Below, in pieces: positions 46,903-55,289 of a stretch of DNA of 64,000 nucleotides. The stretch comes from Janibacter massiliensis (lineage in GTDB: Bacteria; Actinomycetota; Actinomycetes; Actinomycetales; Dermatophilaceae), in the NCBI RefSeq assembly GCF_900289115.1, contig NZ_LT985196.1, positions 999,904 through 1,063,903 on the forward strand. The letters are read 5' to 3'. The first letter of the stretch is position 1; each line of letters opens with the position of its first letter. A program made the translations under genes and the position numbers. Under the pieces are notes generated by a model. The model was not told the DNA's origin. It worked only from the letters and a program-made list of their open reading frames with translations, and ran no database searches.

Positions 46903-48018
46903 TCAGGCGGTGGTGGTCTCGCCCTCGCGGAAGCCCTTGACCTGCTCGATGCCTCGGCTCGCCTCGCCGACGTAGCGGCTGCTCGGGCGGATGAGGCGAC
47001 CGGTCTTCTTCTGCTCGAGGATGTGCGCCGACCAGCCGGCGGTCCGCGCGCACGTGAACATCGGGGTGAACATCGACGCCGGGACCTCGGCGAAGTCGAG
47101 CAGCACCGCCGCCCAGAACTCGACGTTCGTCGCGAGCACCCGGTCCGGACGCCGCGCGTGCAGCTCCTCCAGCGCCGCCTTCTCCAGCGCCGCGGCGGTC
47201 TCGAAGCGCGGGGCCCCGAGCCGCTCGCACGTCGCGCGCAGCACGCGCGCCCGCGGGTCCTCGGCACGGTAGACGCGGTGGCCGAAGCCCATGAGGCGCT
47301 CGCCCTTGTCGAGCACGTCCTTGACGTACCCGAGCGCGTCACCCGACCTCTCGACGGCCTCGATCATGTGCAGCACCCGCGAGGGCGCACCGCCGTGCAG
47401 CGGCCCCGACATCGCGCCGACCGCCCCGGACAGGCACGCCGCGACGTCCGCGCCGGTCGAGGCGATGACCCGGCTGGTGAACGTCGAGGCGTTCATCCCG
47501 TGCTCCGCGGCGGAGATCCAGTAGGCGTCGACGGCCTCGACGTGGCGCGGGTCCGGCTCGCCCCGCCAGCGGATCATGAAGCGCTCGACGATCGTGCGGC
47601 CCTCGTCGACACGGGACTGCGGGACCATCGCCTCACCCTGCCCGCGGGCGGACTGCGCGACGAACGACAGCGCGGTCACCGACGCCTGGGCGAGGTTCTC
47701 CCGGGCTTCCTCCGGGTCGATGTCGAGCAGCGGCTTGAAGCCCCACAGCGGCGCCAGCTGCGCGAGCGCCGACTGCACGTCGACCCGCACGTCACCGGAG
47801 TGGACCGGGATCGGGAACTGCTGCGCGGGCGGCAGACCCGGGTCGAACTCGTTGTCGACGAGCAGACCCCACACCTGGCCGAACGACACCCGGCCCACGA
47901 GGTCGTTGATGTCGACGCCGCGGTAGCGCAGCGCGCCGCCCTCCTTGTCCGGCTCGGCGATCGCGGACTCGAAGGCGATGACGCCCTCGAGCCCCGGCTT
48001 GAAGTCGCTGTCGCTCAT
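46903..48018 (-). CDS. Citrate synthase (CitA/GltA2-like)
   Basis: 371 residues. Opens GLEGVIAFESAIAEPDKEGGALRYRG; catalytic His in GPLHGGAPSRVLHMIE, second His in GFGHRVYRAEDPRA, and the third residue Asp in a segment near PASMFTPMFTCARTAGWSAHILEQ. Condenses oxaloacetate and acetyl-CoA to citrate at the entry of the TCA cycle. The VIAFESxIAxxD opening marks the second citrate synthase class of actinobacteria. ATG start, GGGAGC upstream. Divergent from the acyltransferase gene across 204 bp in which I see one promoter (48163) and no ORF. Confidence 0.93.
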   Translation of the reverse strand: MSDSDFKPGLEGVIAFESAIAEPDKEGGALRYRGVDINDLVGRVSFGQVWGLLVDNEFDPGLPPAQQFPIPVHSGDVRVDVQSALAQLAPLWGFKPLLDIDPEEARENLAQASVTALSFVAQSARGQGEAMVPQSRVDEGRTIVERFMIRWRGEPDPRHVEAVDAYWISAAEHGMNASTFTSRVIASTGADVAACLSGAVGAMSGPLHGGAPSRVLHMIEAVERSGDALGYVKDVLDKGERLMGFGHRVYRAEDPRARVLRATCERLGAPRFETAAALEKAALEELHARRPDRVLATNVEFWAAVLLDFAEVPASMFTPMFTCARTAGWSAHILEQKKTGRLIRPSSRYVGEASRGIEQVKGFREGETTTA

Positions 48019-48162
48019 CGTGCTCCCGTGTCCCGGACGCCGGCGGCGTCACCTCGTGGTCTCTGGCCCGACGTCGCCGCGCGGTCACTGGCGCGGGCGG
48101 GCGTCGGCCGGGTGACATTGTGCACGTCTCGAGGGACACAGGCGAGACGGCGGCGGCGCCGC

Positions 48163-48168
48163 TAAGAT
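48163..48168 (+). promoter_or_regulatory. -10 hexamer TAAGAT of acyltransferase gene
   Basis: TAAGAT 54 nt before the GTG at 48223; the leader carries AAGGAG as SD. Confidence 0.45.
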
Positions 48169-48222
48169 TCGGCCGCCGGGGACGCGGGTGACGCTGCCCC
48201 GCCGGAGAAGGAGCACGATGAC

Positions 48223-50310
48223 GTGACGCGACCCCCCACCGGGCGACGGGCGACGGAGCGCCCCCGCGGGGCGAGTGCCGCGTCGGCGCGCGCCGACCTG
48301 CCCCACCTCGACTCGATCGACGGCGTGCGCGGCATCGGCGTCACCATCGTCCTGCTGTTCCACTCCGGCGTCTCCGCCCTCACCGGCGCCTTCCTCAACA
48401 TCGACATGTTCTTCGTGACGTCGGGAGCGCTGATCACGCTCATCCTCCTCGGCGAGCACGACCGGCGCGGCCGGATCGACCTCCCACGGTTCTGGATGAA
48501 CCGCGCACGCCGCCTGCTGCCGGCCCTCTTCGGGATGCTGCTGCTCGTCGCCGTCTACGCCCGCTTCATCGCCGACCCGACGACGGTCGGCGGTATCCGC
48601 AAGGACATGCTCGCGACCCTCGGGTTCTACGCGAACTGGCACTTCATCCGGGACGGCGAGCCCTACTTCGCGACGGCGCAGACGGTCTCGCCGCTCCTGC
48701 ACACCTGGTCGCTGGCGATCGAGGAGCAGTTCTACCTCGCGTGGCCGATCCTGCTGTCCCTGTGGCTGTGGCTGCGCCGCGGATCGACGAGGTTCCTCGC
48801 GCCGGTGCTCTTCCTTCTCTCCGTCGCGTCGGCGGTGTGGATGGGGGTCAGCTTCGACCCGTACCTCGACCCCTCGCGCTACTACTACGACACGTTCATG
48901 CGTGCCCAGGCCCTGCTGCTGGGGTGCGCGACGGCGGTGTGGCTCCATGCCCACCGGTCCCGCCTCGGCCGCCGCACCGGTCGGAAACCGCGCGCATACG
49001 TGCGGATCGCCGGGCGCGATGTCGTTCTCCCCGACGCCATGGGGTGGGCCGGCATCGCCGGGCTGCTCGTCATGCTCGTCCTCCCGTTCCTCGTGAACGA
49101 GCGGAGCACGTGGGTCTTCAAGGGCGGGTTCTTCATCGCCAGCGCTGCCGCCGCGCTGGTCGGTGTCTCGCTCCTCACCGACGGGAGGACGTGGCTCTCC
49201 CGGTCGCTCGCCAGCGGCCCCCTGCCGGTGATCGGCAAGTGCAGCTACGGCCTCTACGTGTGGCACTTCCCGATCGTCGTCATCCTCGACGAGACCCGGA
49301 CGGGCCTGACGGGGTGGGCGCTCGTCGCGCTGCGCATGGCCGTCGTGTTCGCCGTCGCCTTCCCCTACGACCGGTTCGTCGAACGGCCGATCCGTCGCGG
49401 GGCGCTGAAGCGGCTCCCGTCGCCGATGGGCGGGATCAGCGCCGTCGCGAGCGCGATGGCGATGGTCATGGTGACGATCGCGTCCACGGCGCACGCCCAG
49501 CCGCAGGTCTTCGGCACGGCGTTGCCGGGGTTCATCTCGACGGTCACGGGCCCCATCAAGCCCGATCAGCGACGGGTGGTCATCCTCGGCGACAGCGTTG
49601 CCTTCACCCTCTGGAAGTTCTTCCCCCAGGAGCAGCACCCCGGCATCAGCGTCGGGTCCTCGACGCAGCTCGGGTGCGGTGTCGCCATCCCGCAGCACCT
49701 GTACATCGGTACGTACCTCGCTCCGGACTCGACCCACTGCGCCGGGTACGAGACGCGGTGGCGCAAGCTCGTCGAGGCCGCCGACCCCGAGGCCGTGGTG
49801 CTGCTGTCCGGGAGCGCCGAGCTCTTCGACCGGAAGGTCGATGGCCACCGGGTGCGCAACCCGTCACCCGAGTACGACCGGATCATGTACCGGGCGTACT
49901 CCCACGCGGTGGACGTCGCGGGGGGGCCCGAGAAACGGCTCGTGCTGCTCGCGGACATCCCGTGCTACGGGCGCCGAGACAAGGTCGACGCCGGGATGGC
50001 GCAGCGGCTGGGCATCCCGGCTGACCAGCTCGACGCGGCCGAGCGGACGCAGAACGACCCGGTCCGGCAGGAGCGGCTCAACAGGGTGCTGGCGCGGATC
50101 GACCGCGAGCGGGACAACGTGCAGATCCTCGGCATGCGCGACTGGCTGTGCCCGTCCGGTCAGTTCCAGGAGGAGATCGACGGGGTCGTCGTGCGGCCCG
50201 ACGGCGTCCACCTCGACGAGCAGTCGGTGCCGATGTGGTGGAACCGGTTCTGGCCGGAGATGGAGGCAGCCATGGGGCCGCACCGCCGGCGCGAGGTCAT
50301 CGGACCCTGA
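48223..50310 (+). CDS. OatA-like peptidoglycan/glycan O-acetyltransferase (Acyltransferase 3 + SGNH)
   Basis: 695 residues. Basic 25-residue head, then an acyltransferase-3 domain with about ten helices: LDSIDGVRGIGVTIVLLFHSG supplies the conserved Arg and His, DMFFVTSGALITLIL is the FFxxSG motif (Thr variant), FWMNRARRLLPALFG the next. The C-terminal extracytoplasmic SGNH domain has VVILGDSVAFTLW (Ser) and RPDGVHLDEQSVPMWW (Asp-His pair). OatA-type enzymes pass acetyl groups across the membrane and place them on cell-wall sugars, giving lysozyme resistance. Acceptor not proven. GTG start with AAGGAG 9 nt upstream. Confidence 0.9.
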   Translation: MTRPPTGRRATERPRGASAASARADLPHLDSIDGVRGIGVTIVLLFHSGVSALTGAFLNIDMFFVTSGALITLILLGEHDRRGRIDLPRFWMNRARRLLPALFGMLLLVAVYARFIADPTTVGGIRKDMLATLGFYANWHFIRDGEPYFATAQTVSPLLHTWSLAIEEQFYLAWPILLSLWLWLRRGSTRFLAPVLFLLSVASAVWMGVSFDPYLDPSRYYYDTFMRAQALLLGCATAVWLHAHRSRLGRRTGRKPRAYVRIAGRDVVLPDAMGWAGIAGLLVMLVLPFLVNERSTWVFKGGFFIASAAAALVGVSLLTDGRTWLSRSLASGPLPVIGKCSYGLYVWHFPIVVILDETRTGLTGWALVALRMAVVFAVAFPYDRFVERPIRRGALKRLPSPMGGISAVASAMAMVMVTIASTAHAQPQVFGTALPGFISTVTGPIKPDQRRVVILGDSVAFTLWKFFPQEQHPGISVGSSTQLGCGVAIPQHLYIGTYLAPDSTHCAGYETRWRKLVEAADPEAVVLLSGSAELFDRKVDGHRVRNPSPEYDRIMYRAYSHAVDVAGGPEKRLVLLADIPCYGRRDKVDAGMAQRLGIPADQLDAAERTQNDPVRQERLNRVLARIDRERDNVQILGMRDWLCPSGQFQEEIDGVVVRPDGVHLDEQSVPMWWNRFWPEMEAAMGPHRRREVIGP

Positions 50311-50340
50311 TCGGGGCGATCCCGCTCGGACGGCCCGGCG

Positions 50341-50346
50341 TAACGT
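50341..50346 (+). promoter_or_regulatory. -10 hexamer TAACGT, leaderless pdxH
   Basis: TAACGT ends 7 nt before the ATG at 50354; no SD. Same hexamer and gap as at ung. Confidence 0.55.
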
Positions 50347-50353
50347 CAGGCTC

Positions 50354-51091
50354 ATGCCTGAGCACGCCCCGCGCCGCCTGCCGACGATCGAGTACGCGGG
50401 GGAGGGGCTGGCCGAGGACGACCTCGCGCCCACTCCTTACCGCCAGGTACGCGCCTGGGTCGACGAGGCGCTCGCCCGGCAGGAGCAGCGTGGCGACGTC
50501 CCGGAGCCGCTCGCGCTCTCGGTCGCGACGGTTGACGCGCAGGGGCGCCCGAACGTCCGCACGGTCCTCATGCGCTTCCTCGACGAGCGGGGTCCGGGGT
50601 TCGTCACGAACCTGACGTCGATCAAGGGACGCGAGCTGGGCGCGACCGGCGGGGTGATCGCCGCGTCGCTCACGTGGCCCTCGATGTTCCGGGCCGTCCG
50701 CTTCCGCGGCCGGGCGGTGGAGCTGACGCGCGAGGAGGTCGCCGGCTACTTCGACCAGCGTCCGTACGGCTCGCGGCTGTCGGCATGGGCGTCCGACCAG
50801 TCGGCGCCGATCCCCGACCGGGCCGCCCTGGAAGCGCGGTGGCAGGCCGTGCTCGAGCGGTTCGGCCCGGAGCCGACGGACGACGGGGCCGACGCGCACG
50901 GCACCGTGCCCGTCCCGGACTTCTGGGGCGGGTACCGGATCGTCGTCGACGAGGTCGAGCTGTGGGGCGGGCGACGCTCCCGGCTGCACGACCGCATCGT
51001 CTTCGAACGGATCGGCGAGGCGAGCCTCGACGGGACCGACGCGGCGCTCGACGACGCGGCGTCGTGGCGGCGGTTCCGACGACAGCCGTGA
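50354..51091 (+). CDS. pdxH: Pyridoxamine 5'-phosphate oxidase
   Basis: 245 residues. FMN-dependent oxidation of pyridoxine/pyridoxamine phosphate to PLP. Motifs: DEALARQEQRGDVPEPLALSVATVD, GRPNVRTVLMRFLDERGPGFVTN, a long QAxIPDR-type stretch (ASDQSAPIPDRAALEARW), and the family C-terminus with FWGGYRIVVDEVELWGGRRSRLHDRIVFER. A 35-residue N-terminal tail precedes the barrel. The next gene overlaps its stop by GTGA. PLP supply fits the several PLP enzymes nearby, but no regulatory link is visible. Confidence 0.95.
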   Translation: MPEHAPRRLPTIEYAGEGLAEDDLAPTPYRQVRAWVDEALARQEQRGDVPEPLALSVATVDAQGRPNVRTVLMRFLDERGPGFVTNLTSIKGRELGATGGVIAASLTWPSMFRAVRFRGRAVELTREEVAGYFDQRPYGSRLSAWASDQSAPIPDRAALEARWQAVLERFGPEPTDDGADAHGTVPVPDFWGGYRIVVDEVELWGGRRSRLHDRIVFERIGEASLDGTDAALDDAASWRRFRRQP

Positions 51092-52287
51092 CGGGGGAGG
51101 CCGCCGCCTTCTCCTGGGGCCGGGTCTGGCGCGCCGCGTACCTGCCGATCATGCTCACGGGCGCGGCCGTCGGGGCGGCGACGCCGGTCGCGGCCCTGCG
51201 CGCGAGCGAGCTCGGGGCCGACCTGCGGACCGCGGCGCTCATCGTCGCGCTCGTCGGGGTCGGGCAGCTGCTCGGGGCGGTGCCGAGCGGGGCGCTCGTC
51301 GCCCGCATCGGGGAGCGGGCGACCCTCGTCCGGGCCGGTGCGCTCGACGCGGCCGCGCTGCTCGTCGTCGTCCTTGCTCAGGACCGGTGGGTGCTCGCGG
51401 CGGCACTGCTCGCCTCCGGGCTGGCTTCGAGCGCGTTCTTCGTCGCCCGGCAGGGGTTCATGATCGACGTCCTGCCGCCGGAGCGGCTGGCGCGGGGGAT
51501 GTCGCTGCTCGGCGGGTCGATGCGGGTGGGCTTCCTCCTCGGGCCGCTCGTGGGTGCGATCGCGGCGCACCTCTGGGGGACCCGGGGAGCGCTCGCCGCG
51601 GCGTTCGTCTTCTCGCTGGGCTCGGTGGTCCTCATCGCGACCGGCCCGTCGCTGGGGCGGCACGACCGGGGGAGCGGCGGCCCGACCCCCATCGGCGCCG
51701 TGCTGCGTCGGCACGCCCGCACGTTCCTCACCGTCGGGACGGTCGCGCTGGTCATCGCCGGTCTGCGGCAGTCCCGGTCGGTCCTGCTACCCCTGTGGGC
51801 GACGTTCATCGGCCTCGACGGCGCCCGGACCTCGCTCGCGTTCGTCCTCGCCGGCATCGTCGAGGTCGCGGTCGTCTACCCGGCGGGGTGGCTCATGGAC
51901 CACCGGGGGCGGACCGTCGTCGCGGGCGCCCTCGTCGCGATGGTCTCGACGGCGCTCGTCCTCCTGCCTGCGGTCGGGGGCTTCACGGGGTTCGCGCTCG
52001 TCGCGTCGCTCGTGGGGATCGGCAACGGCCTCGGATCGGGGATCCTCATGACGCTCGGCGCGGATGCTGCGCCCGCCGCCGACCGGGCGCAGTTCCTCGG
52101 CGGCTGGCGGTTGTGCGGCGAGGCCGGGAACGCCGCGGCGCCGCTGGTCGTCACGGCCGTCACCGCCGTGGCTTCGCTGTCGGCGGCCGCGTGGGTGCTC
52201 GGCGGCATCGGGCTGGTGTCGCTGCCGTGGGTCGTCGGGGTGACCCGTCGGCTCGACGCGCGCCGCCACCGGGCCGGTGCGGGATGA
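51088..52287 (+). CDS. MFS transporter (drug-efflux-like)
   Basis: 399 residues, 12 hydrophobic helices. RVWRAAYLPIMLTGAAVGAATPVAALRASELGAD opens helix 1; VPSGALVARIGERAT is the loop 2-3 motif A; AFFVARQGFMIDVLPPERLARGMSLLGG is a typical second-quarter loop. GTG overlaps the pdxH stop by GTGA and ideR follows 13 bp after its stop. Substrate unknown. Confidence 0.85.
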   Translation: MTGEAAAFSWGRVWRAAYLPIMLTGAAVGAATPVAALRASELGADLRTAALIVALVGVGQLLGAVPSGALVARIGERATLVRAGALDAAALLVVVLAQDRWVLAAALLASGLASSAFFVARQGFMIDVLPPERLARGMSLLGGSMRVGFLLGPLVGAIAAHLWGTRGALAAAFVFSLGSVVLIATGPSLGRHDRGSGGPTPIGAVLRRHARTFLTVGTVALVIAGLRQSRSVLLPLWATFIGLDGARTSLAFVLAGIVEVAVVYPAGWLMDHRGRTVVAGALVAMVSTALVLLPAVGGFTGFALVASLVGIGNGLGSGILMTLGADAAPAADRAQFLGGWRLCGEAGNAAAPLVVTAVTAVASLSAAAWVLGGIGLVSLPWVVGVTRRLDARRHRAGAG

Positions 52288-52300
52288 GAGGATCACCCGC

Positions 52301-53005
52301 GTGAGCGACCTCATCGACACCACGGAGATGTATCTCCGGACGGTCTTCGAGCTCGAGGAGGAGGGGATCCCGGCGCTGCGGGCGCGGATCGCCGAGCGCC
52401 TCGGGCACTCTGGGCCGACCGTGTCGCAGACGGTGGCGCGGATGGAGCGCGACGGGCTGCTGTGCGTCGCGGACGACCGGCACCTCGAGCTCACCGTGGA
52501 GGGCCGCCGCCGCGCGACCCGTGTCATGCGCAAGCACCGGCTCGCCGAGCGGCTGCTGGCCGACGTCATCGGGCTCGAGTGGCAGCTCGTCCACGACGAG
52601 GCGTGCCGCTGGGAACACGTCATCTCGGACGAGGTCGAGCGGAAGATCGTCGAGCTCATTGGCGGGCTGGAGGAGTCCCCGTACGGCAACCCGATCCCGG
52701 GGTTGGACGAGCTCATGGCCCGCTCTCCGGCCGAGCCGGGTCCGCGCACCGCCCGGCCGGCGACGACCCTCGACCTCGTCCCGGACGGTGGACGCGTCGT
52801 CGTGCGACGGATCGGGGAGCCCGTGCAGGTCGACCCGGAGAACCTCGCCGTCTTCCGGGACGGGGGGATCGTGCCCGGCGCGACCGTGGCCGTCGAGCGG
52901 GACAGCGACGAGGTCCTCTGCCGCGCGATCGACGCCGAGGCCGACGTGACATCTGTCACGGTCCCCGTGGCCTTGGCCCGCCACGTGTACGTCGAGACCG
53001 CCTGA
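52301..53005 (+). CDS. ideR: DtxR/IdeR-family iron-dependent repressor
   Basis: 234 residues. From VSDLIDTTEMYLRT the numbering matches Corynebacterium DtxR exactly: primary metal site Met10, Cys102, Glu105, His106 (HDEACRWEHV) and ancillary site His79, Glu83, His98 are all present. Recognition helix in GPTVSQTVARMER. The C-terminal SH3-like domain (IVPGATVAVERDSDEVLCRA) is complete. With Fe2+ it dimerises on DNA and represses iron uptake genes. Retention of Cys102 points to iron rather than Mn-specific MntR. GTG 13 nt after the MFS stop, with AGAGG upstream. Confidence 0.93.
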   Translation: MSDLIDTTEMYLRTVFELEEEGIPALRARIAERLGHSGPTVSQTVARMERDGLLCVADDRHLELTVEGRRRATRVMRKHRLAERLLADVIGLEWQLVHDEACRWEHVISDEVERKIVELIGGLEESPYGNPIPGLDELMARSPAEPGPRTARPATTLDLVPDGGRVVVRRIGEPVQVDPENLAVFRDGGIVPGATVAVERDSDEVLCRAIDAEADVTSVTVPVALARHVYVETA

Positions 53006-53051
53006 GTCGCGGGCCCGCGCGGTCACGGCTGGGGCGCTCGAGATGCGTCTG

Positions 53052-53088
53052 GTGACGCGTCGTGACCGGAACGTGACATGACCGTGAT
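53052..53088 (+). promoter_or_regulatory. Run of four GTGAC/T direct repeats (MtrA-like)
   Basis: GTGAC at 53052, 53062 and 53073 and GTGAT at 53084, with gaps of 5, 6 and 6 nt, just before the -10-like TACCTT (53096-53101). Fits multiple tandem GTNAC-N6-GTNAC sites upstream of a muralytic gene, as for the Rpf-like gene. Confidence 0.5.
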
Positions 53089-53136
53089 CGTTGTGTACCT
53101 TCGACGCGTCCGGCCCCCCTGGCCGGATCGCCGTGA

Positions 53137-53335
53137 CGGTCTGCCGAGTCCTGCCGCCGTCGCGCACGGCGAGAACAGCCACCGCCCGGCAGGAGCGGGG
53201 GACCCACTTCCGGGGCGTCAGGGACGCTCCTCGGGGTGAAGTCCGGTCGGAGCGAGCCGCTGGGTCGGTTCGGTCGACCGGGCCGGGTAGCACCTCCACC
53301 CGAACCCGACAGCTCACCCCGTAGGCATCGAGAGG
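53137..53335 (+). ncRNA. ydaO-type cyclic di-AMP riboswitch
   Basis: Leader of the NlpC/P60 gene. Conserved blocks of the actinobacterial ydaO-yuaA motif in order: CTGCCGAGTCCTGCCGCCG (53141), CGGCGAGAACAG, GCGGGGGACCCACTTCCGGG (53195), TCGGGGTGAAGTCCGG (53231), and CCCGAACCCGACAGCTCACC then CGTAGGC (53299-53326). Position, order and the downstream cell-wall hydrolase match known examples ahead of rpf and NlpC/P60 genes. Such riboswitches turn expression off when c-di-AMP is high. Confidence 0.85.
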
Positions 53336-53341
53336 TCACCT

Positions 53342-54244
53342 GTGTCCCAGAGCACTGTCGGGCGTCACCGCGCCCCCGGTCGGTACAACCCCCTCAACGA
53401 GCTCGGTACGGTCGTCGGCCGCACCTCGCAGCCGCTCGCGAAGTCCTCGGCGCTCCTGGCAGCGTCGGGTGGCCTCGTCGCCGCCATCGCCCTCCCGGCC
53501 TCGGCCGCCCAGGGTGACGCCTCCACCACCTCCGGCCAGGGCACCGACGCGCGCGCGGTCTCGGCGCCGGTCGCCGTCACCGCCCCGAAGACCGCCCCCG
53601 CCGAGGTCACGGCGGAGGTCAAGGCGTTCGGTGCGCAGGACGTCGTCGCCGTCGCCAAGCCGGTCGGCCTCCGCCCGTGGCAGATCGAGGCCCGCCGCGA
53701 GCGCGACGCCCGCATCCAGGCAGAGCGCGAGGAGGCCGAGCGCGAGGAGGCCGAGCGCGAGGAGGCCCAGCGCCGCGAGCAGGCCGCCCAGGCCGCCGCC
53801 GCGCAGCCCCGCGCCGAGGCCCCGGCCAGCCGGTCGAACGACCGGGCTGCCGCCCCGGCGCCCGCGCAGCCCGCCGCCAAGCCCGCCGCCGCCCCTGCGA
53901 ACGACGCCCCGGCCGCGGGTGGCGTCCTCGCCATCGCTGCGCAGTTCGCCGGACTCCCCTACGTCTACGGAGGCTCGACGCCGGCCGGCTTCGACTGCTC
54001 GGGCTTCACGATGTACGTCTTCGGCAAGGCCGGCATCTCCCTGCCGCGCACGGCCGCCGCGCAGCAGGCCGCCGTGACGCCGGTGTCCGACCCGCAGCCG
54101 GGCGACCTCGTGTTCTTCGGCTCGCCCGCCTGGCACGTCGGCATCTACGCGGGCAACGGCATGATGTGGGACTCCCCGCGCACCGGCTCGGTCGTCTCCA
54201 AGCGCCCGGTGTTCGGCGGCGTCTCGGGCTACGGCCGCCCGTGA
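53342..54244 (+). CDS. NlpC/P60 peptidoglycan endopeptidase (RipA-like)
   Basis: 300 residues. N-terminus with a signal-like hydrophobic stretch at 37-56 (SALLAASGGLVAAIALPASA), an Ala/Val-rich spacer, a charged coiled coil at 112-150 that includes EREEA repeated three times (encoded by tandem 15-bp units), an Ala/Pro linker, and the catalytic domain from about 193: YVYGGSTPAGFDCSGF with Cys219 and WHVGIYAGNG with His265. Cleaves stem peptides of peptidoglycan outside the cell. GTG with GAGAGG upstream. Controlled by the c-di-AMP riboswitch and probably by MtrA-like sites. Confidence 0.92.
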   Translation: MSQSTVGRHRAPGRYNPLNELGTVVGRTSQPLAKSSALLAASGGLVAAIALPASAAQGDASTTSGQGTDARAVSAPVAVTAPKTAPAEVTAEVKAFGAQDVVAVAKPVGLRPWQIEARRERDARIQAEREEAEREEAEREEAQRREQAAQAAAAQPRAEAPASRSNDRAAAPAPAQPAAKPAAAPANDAPAAGGVLAIAAQFAGLPYVYGGSTPAGFDCSGFTMYVFGKAGISLPRTAAAQQAAVTPVSDPQPGDLVFFGSPAWHVGIYAGNGMMWDSPRTGSVVSKRPVFGGVSGYGRP

Positions 54245-54282
54245 CCTGCGCTGATCCCCGCCCCGGCCCGTCCGGAGATGCG

Positions 54283-54316
54283 AAGAAGGCCCTGACCTCG
54301 CGGTCAGGGCCTTCTT
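54283..54316 (+). terminator. Terminator after NlpC/P60 gene
   Basis: Perfect 15-bp stem AAGAAGGCCCTGACC with its complement and loop TCGC; the downstream arm ends CTTCTT, giving a partial U-run. Confidence 0.85.
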
Positions 54317-54437
54317 GCATGCCTTCGGGCCCCTGTTCCCTCCGGCATCCCCGTGCACCACCGAACGTAGGGCGTCGCGCCGGGGCCGGTCCATGGGGAG
54401 AACTACCCATCTTCGAGCGTGCCGATCCTCACGCCGA

Positions 54438-54521
54438 CCCTCCCGTCGAGATATCGATATCGGTCCTCATCGGCGCGGGATGCGCGCCGAAACCGATATC
54501 TCGCGTGATGCTCTGGGAGGG
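54438..54521 (+). repeat. Long nested inverted repeat in leader of PCD-VOC gene
   Basis: Outer arms CCCTCCC (54438) and GGGAGGG (54515), middle arms containing CGAGATATCG / GATATCGGT (54447-54464) against ACCGATATCTCG (54492-54503), and an inner hairpin CGGCGCG-GGATG-CGCGCCG (54471-54489). The right outer arm is the SD of the next gene (8 nt before ATG). Confidence 0.65.
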
Positions 54522-54528
54522 TTGACGC

Positions 54529-55209
54529 ATGAATCGATCGACGGACGACAGGCGGATCCTCGGGGGTCAGGAGATCCTCGACGCGGGGCTGCCGGACTGG
54601 CGGATGCTCCGGGAGACGATCCAGGCGCGCTTCGAGACCGATGGCTACGGCACGAGCGTCGCCCTGGTGAACCGGATTGCCGAGCTCGCGCAGGAGGCCG
54701 ACCACCACCCCGACGTCGACCTGCGGTGGGGATGGGTCGGCGTGCGGCTGTGGAGCCACGACGTGCACGGGGTGACCAAGCGCGACGTCGACCTCGCTCG
54801 CCGGATCAGCGAGGCGGCCGCCGCGGTCGGAGCCACCCCCGCGCCGCACAAGGTCCAGCTCGTCGAGCTCGGTATCGACACGGCCGACCACGAGCGGATC
54901 GCCCCGTTCTGGCGGGCGCTCATGGGCCTGGTACCCAACCCGCTCATGGAGGACGGCCACGACCTGATCGACCCCGACGGCGTCCTGCCAGCCGTGTGGT
55001 TCCAGCAGTCGGAGGAGCGGGACGGCGTCGACCGCGCGCACGTCGACGTCTGCGTCCCGCACGACGTCGCCCTGAACCGGGTCGCGGCGGCGATCGCGGC
55101 CGGGGGCCGGCTCGTGACCGACGAGTTCGCCCCGGCGTGGTGGGTCGTCGCCGACCCCGACGGCAACCTCGCCTGCGTCTGCACCTGGCAGGAGACCGAC
55201 GCGGATTGA
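54529..55209 (+). CDS. Pterin-4a-carbinolamine-dehydratase-like + VOC (glyoxalase) fusion
   Basis: 226 residues in two parts. Residues 1-100 resemble 4a-hydroxytetrahydrobiopterin dehydratase (PhhB/DCoH): LVNRIAELAQEADHHPDVDLRWGWV contains the catalytic EADHHPD block, and LWSHDVHGVTKRDVDLARRI the last helix. Residues 110-226 form a VOC module (KVQLVELGIDTADHERIAPFWRALMG, DPDGNLACVCTW). The fusion is known among actinobacteria; whether it acts on pterins is not certain because no aromatic amino acid hydroxylase is nearby. Start supported by GGGAGGG. Confidence 0.8.
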   Translation: MNRSTDDRRILGGQEILDAGLPDWRMLRETIQARFETDGYGTSVALVNRIAELAQEADHHPDVDLRWGWVGVRLWSHDVHGVTKRDVDLARRISEAAAAVGATPAPHKVQLVELGIDTADHERIAPFWRALMGLVPNPLMEDGHDLIDPDGVLPAVWFQQSEERDGVDRAHVDVCVPHDVALNRVAAAIAAGGRLVTDEFAPAWWVVADPDGNLACVCTWQETDAD

Positions 55210-55261
55210 CCGCTCGGGCAGGCACTTGCCGTACTTGGCTGCTTCAGCCCTCTTCTGTCAT

Positions 55262-55289
55262 GTCGTGATACGCTATGACTCATCACGAC
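55262..55289. promoter_or_regulatory. Inverted repeat GTCGTGAT-N12-ATCACGAC at abi promoter
   Basis: Perfect 8-bp inverted repeat (55262-55269, 55282-55289) spanning the -10-like TACGCT (55269-55274). May be an operator for the RNA/Abi unit. Confidence 0.45.
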
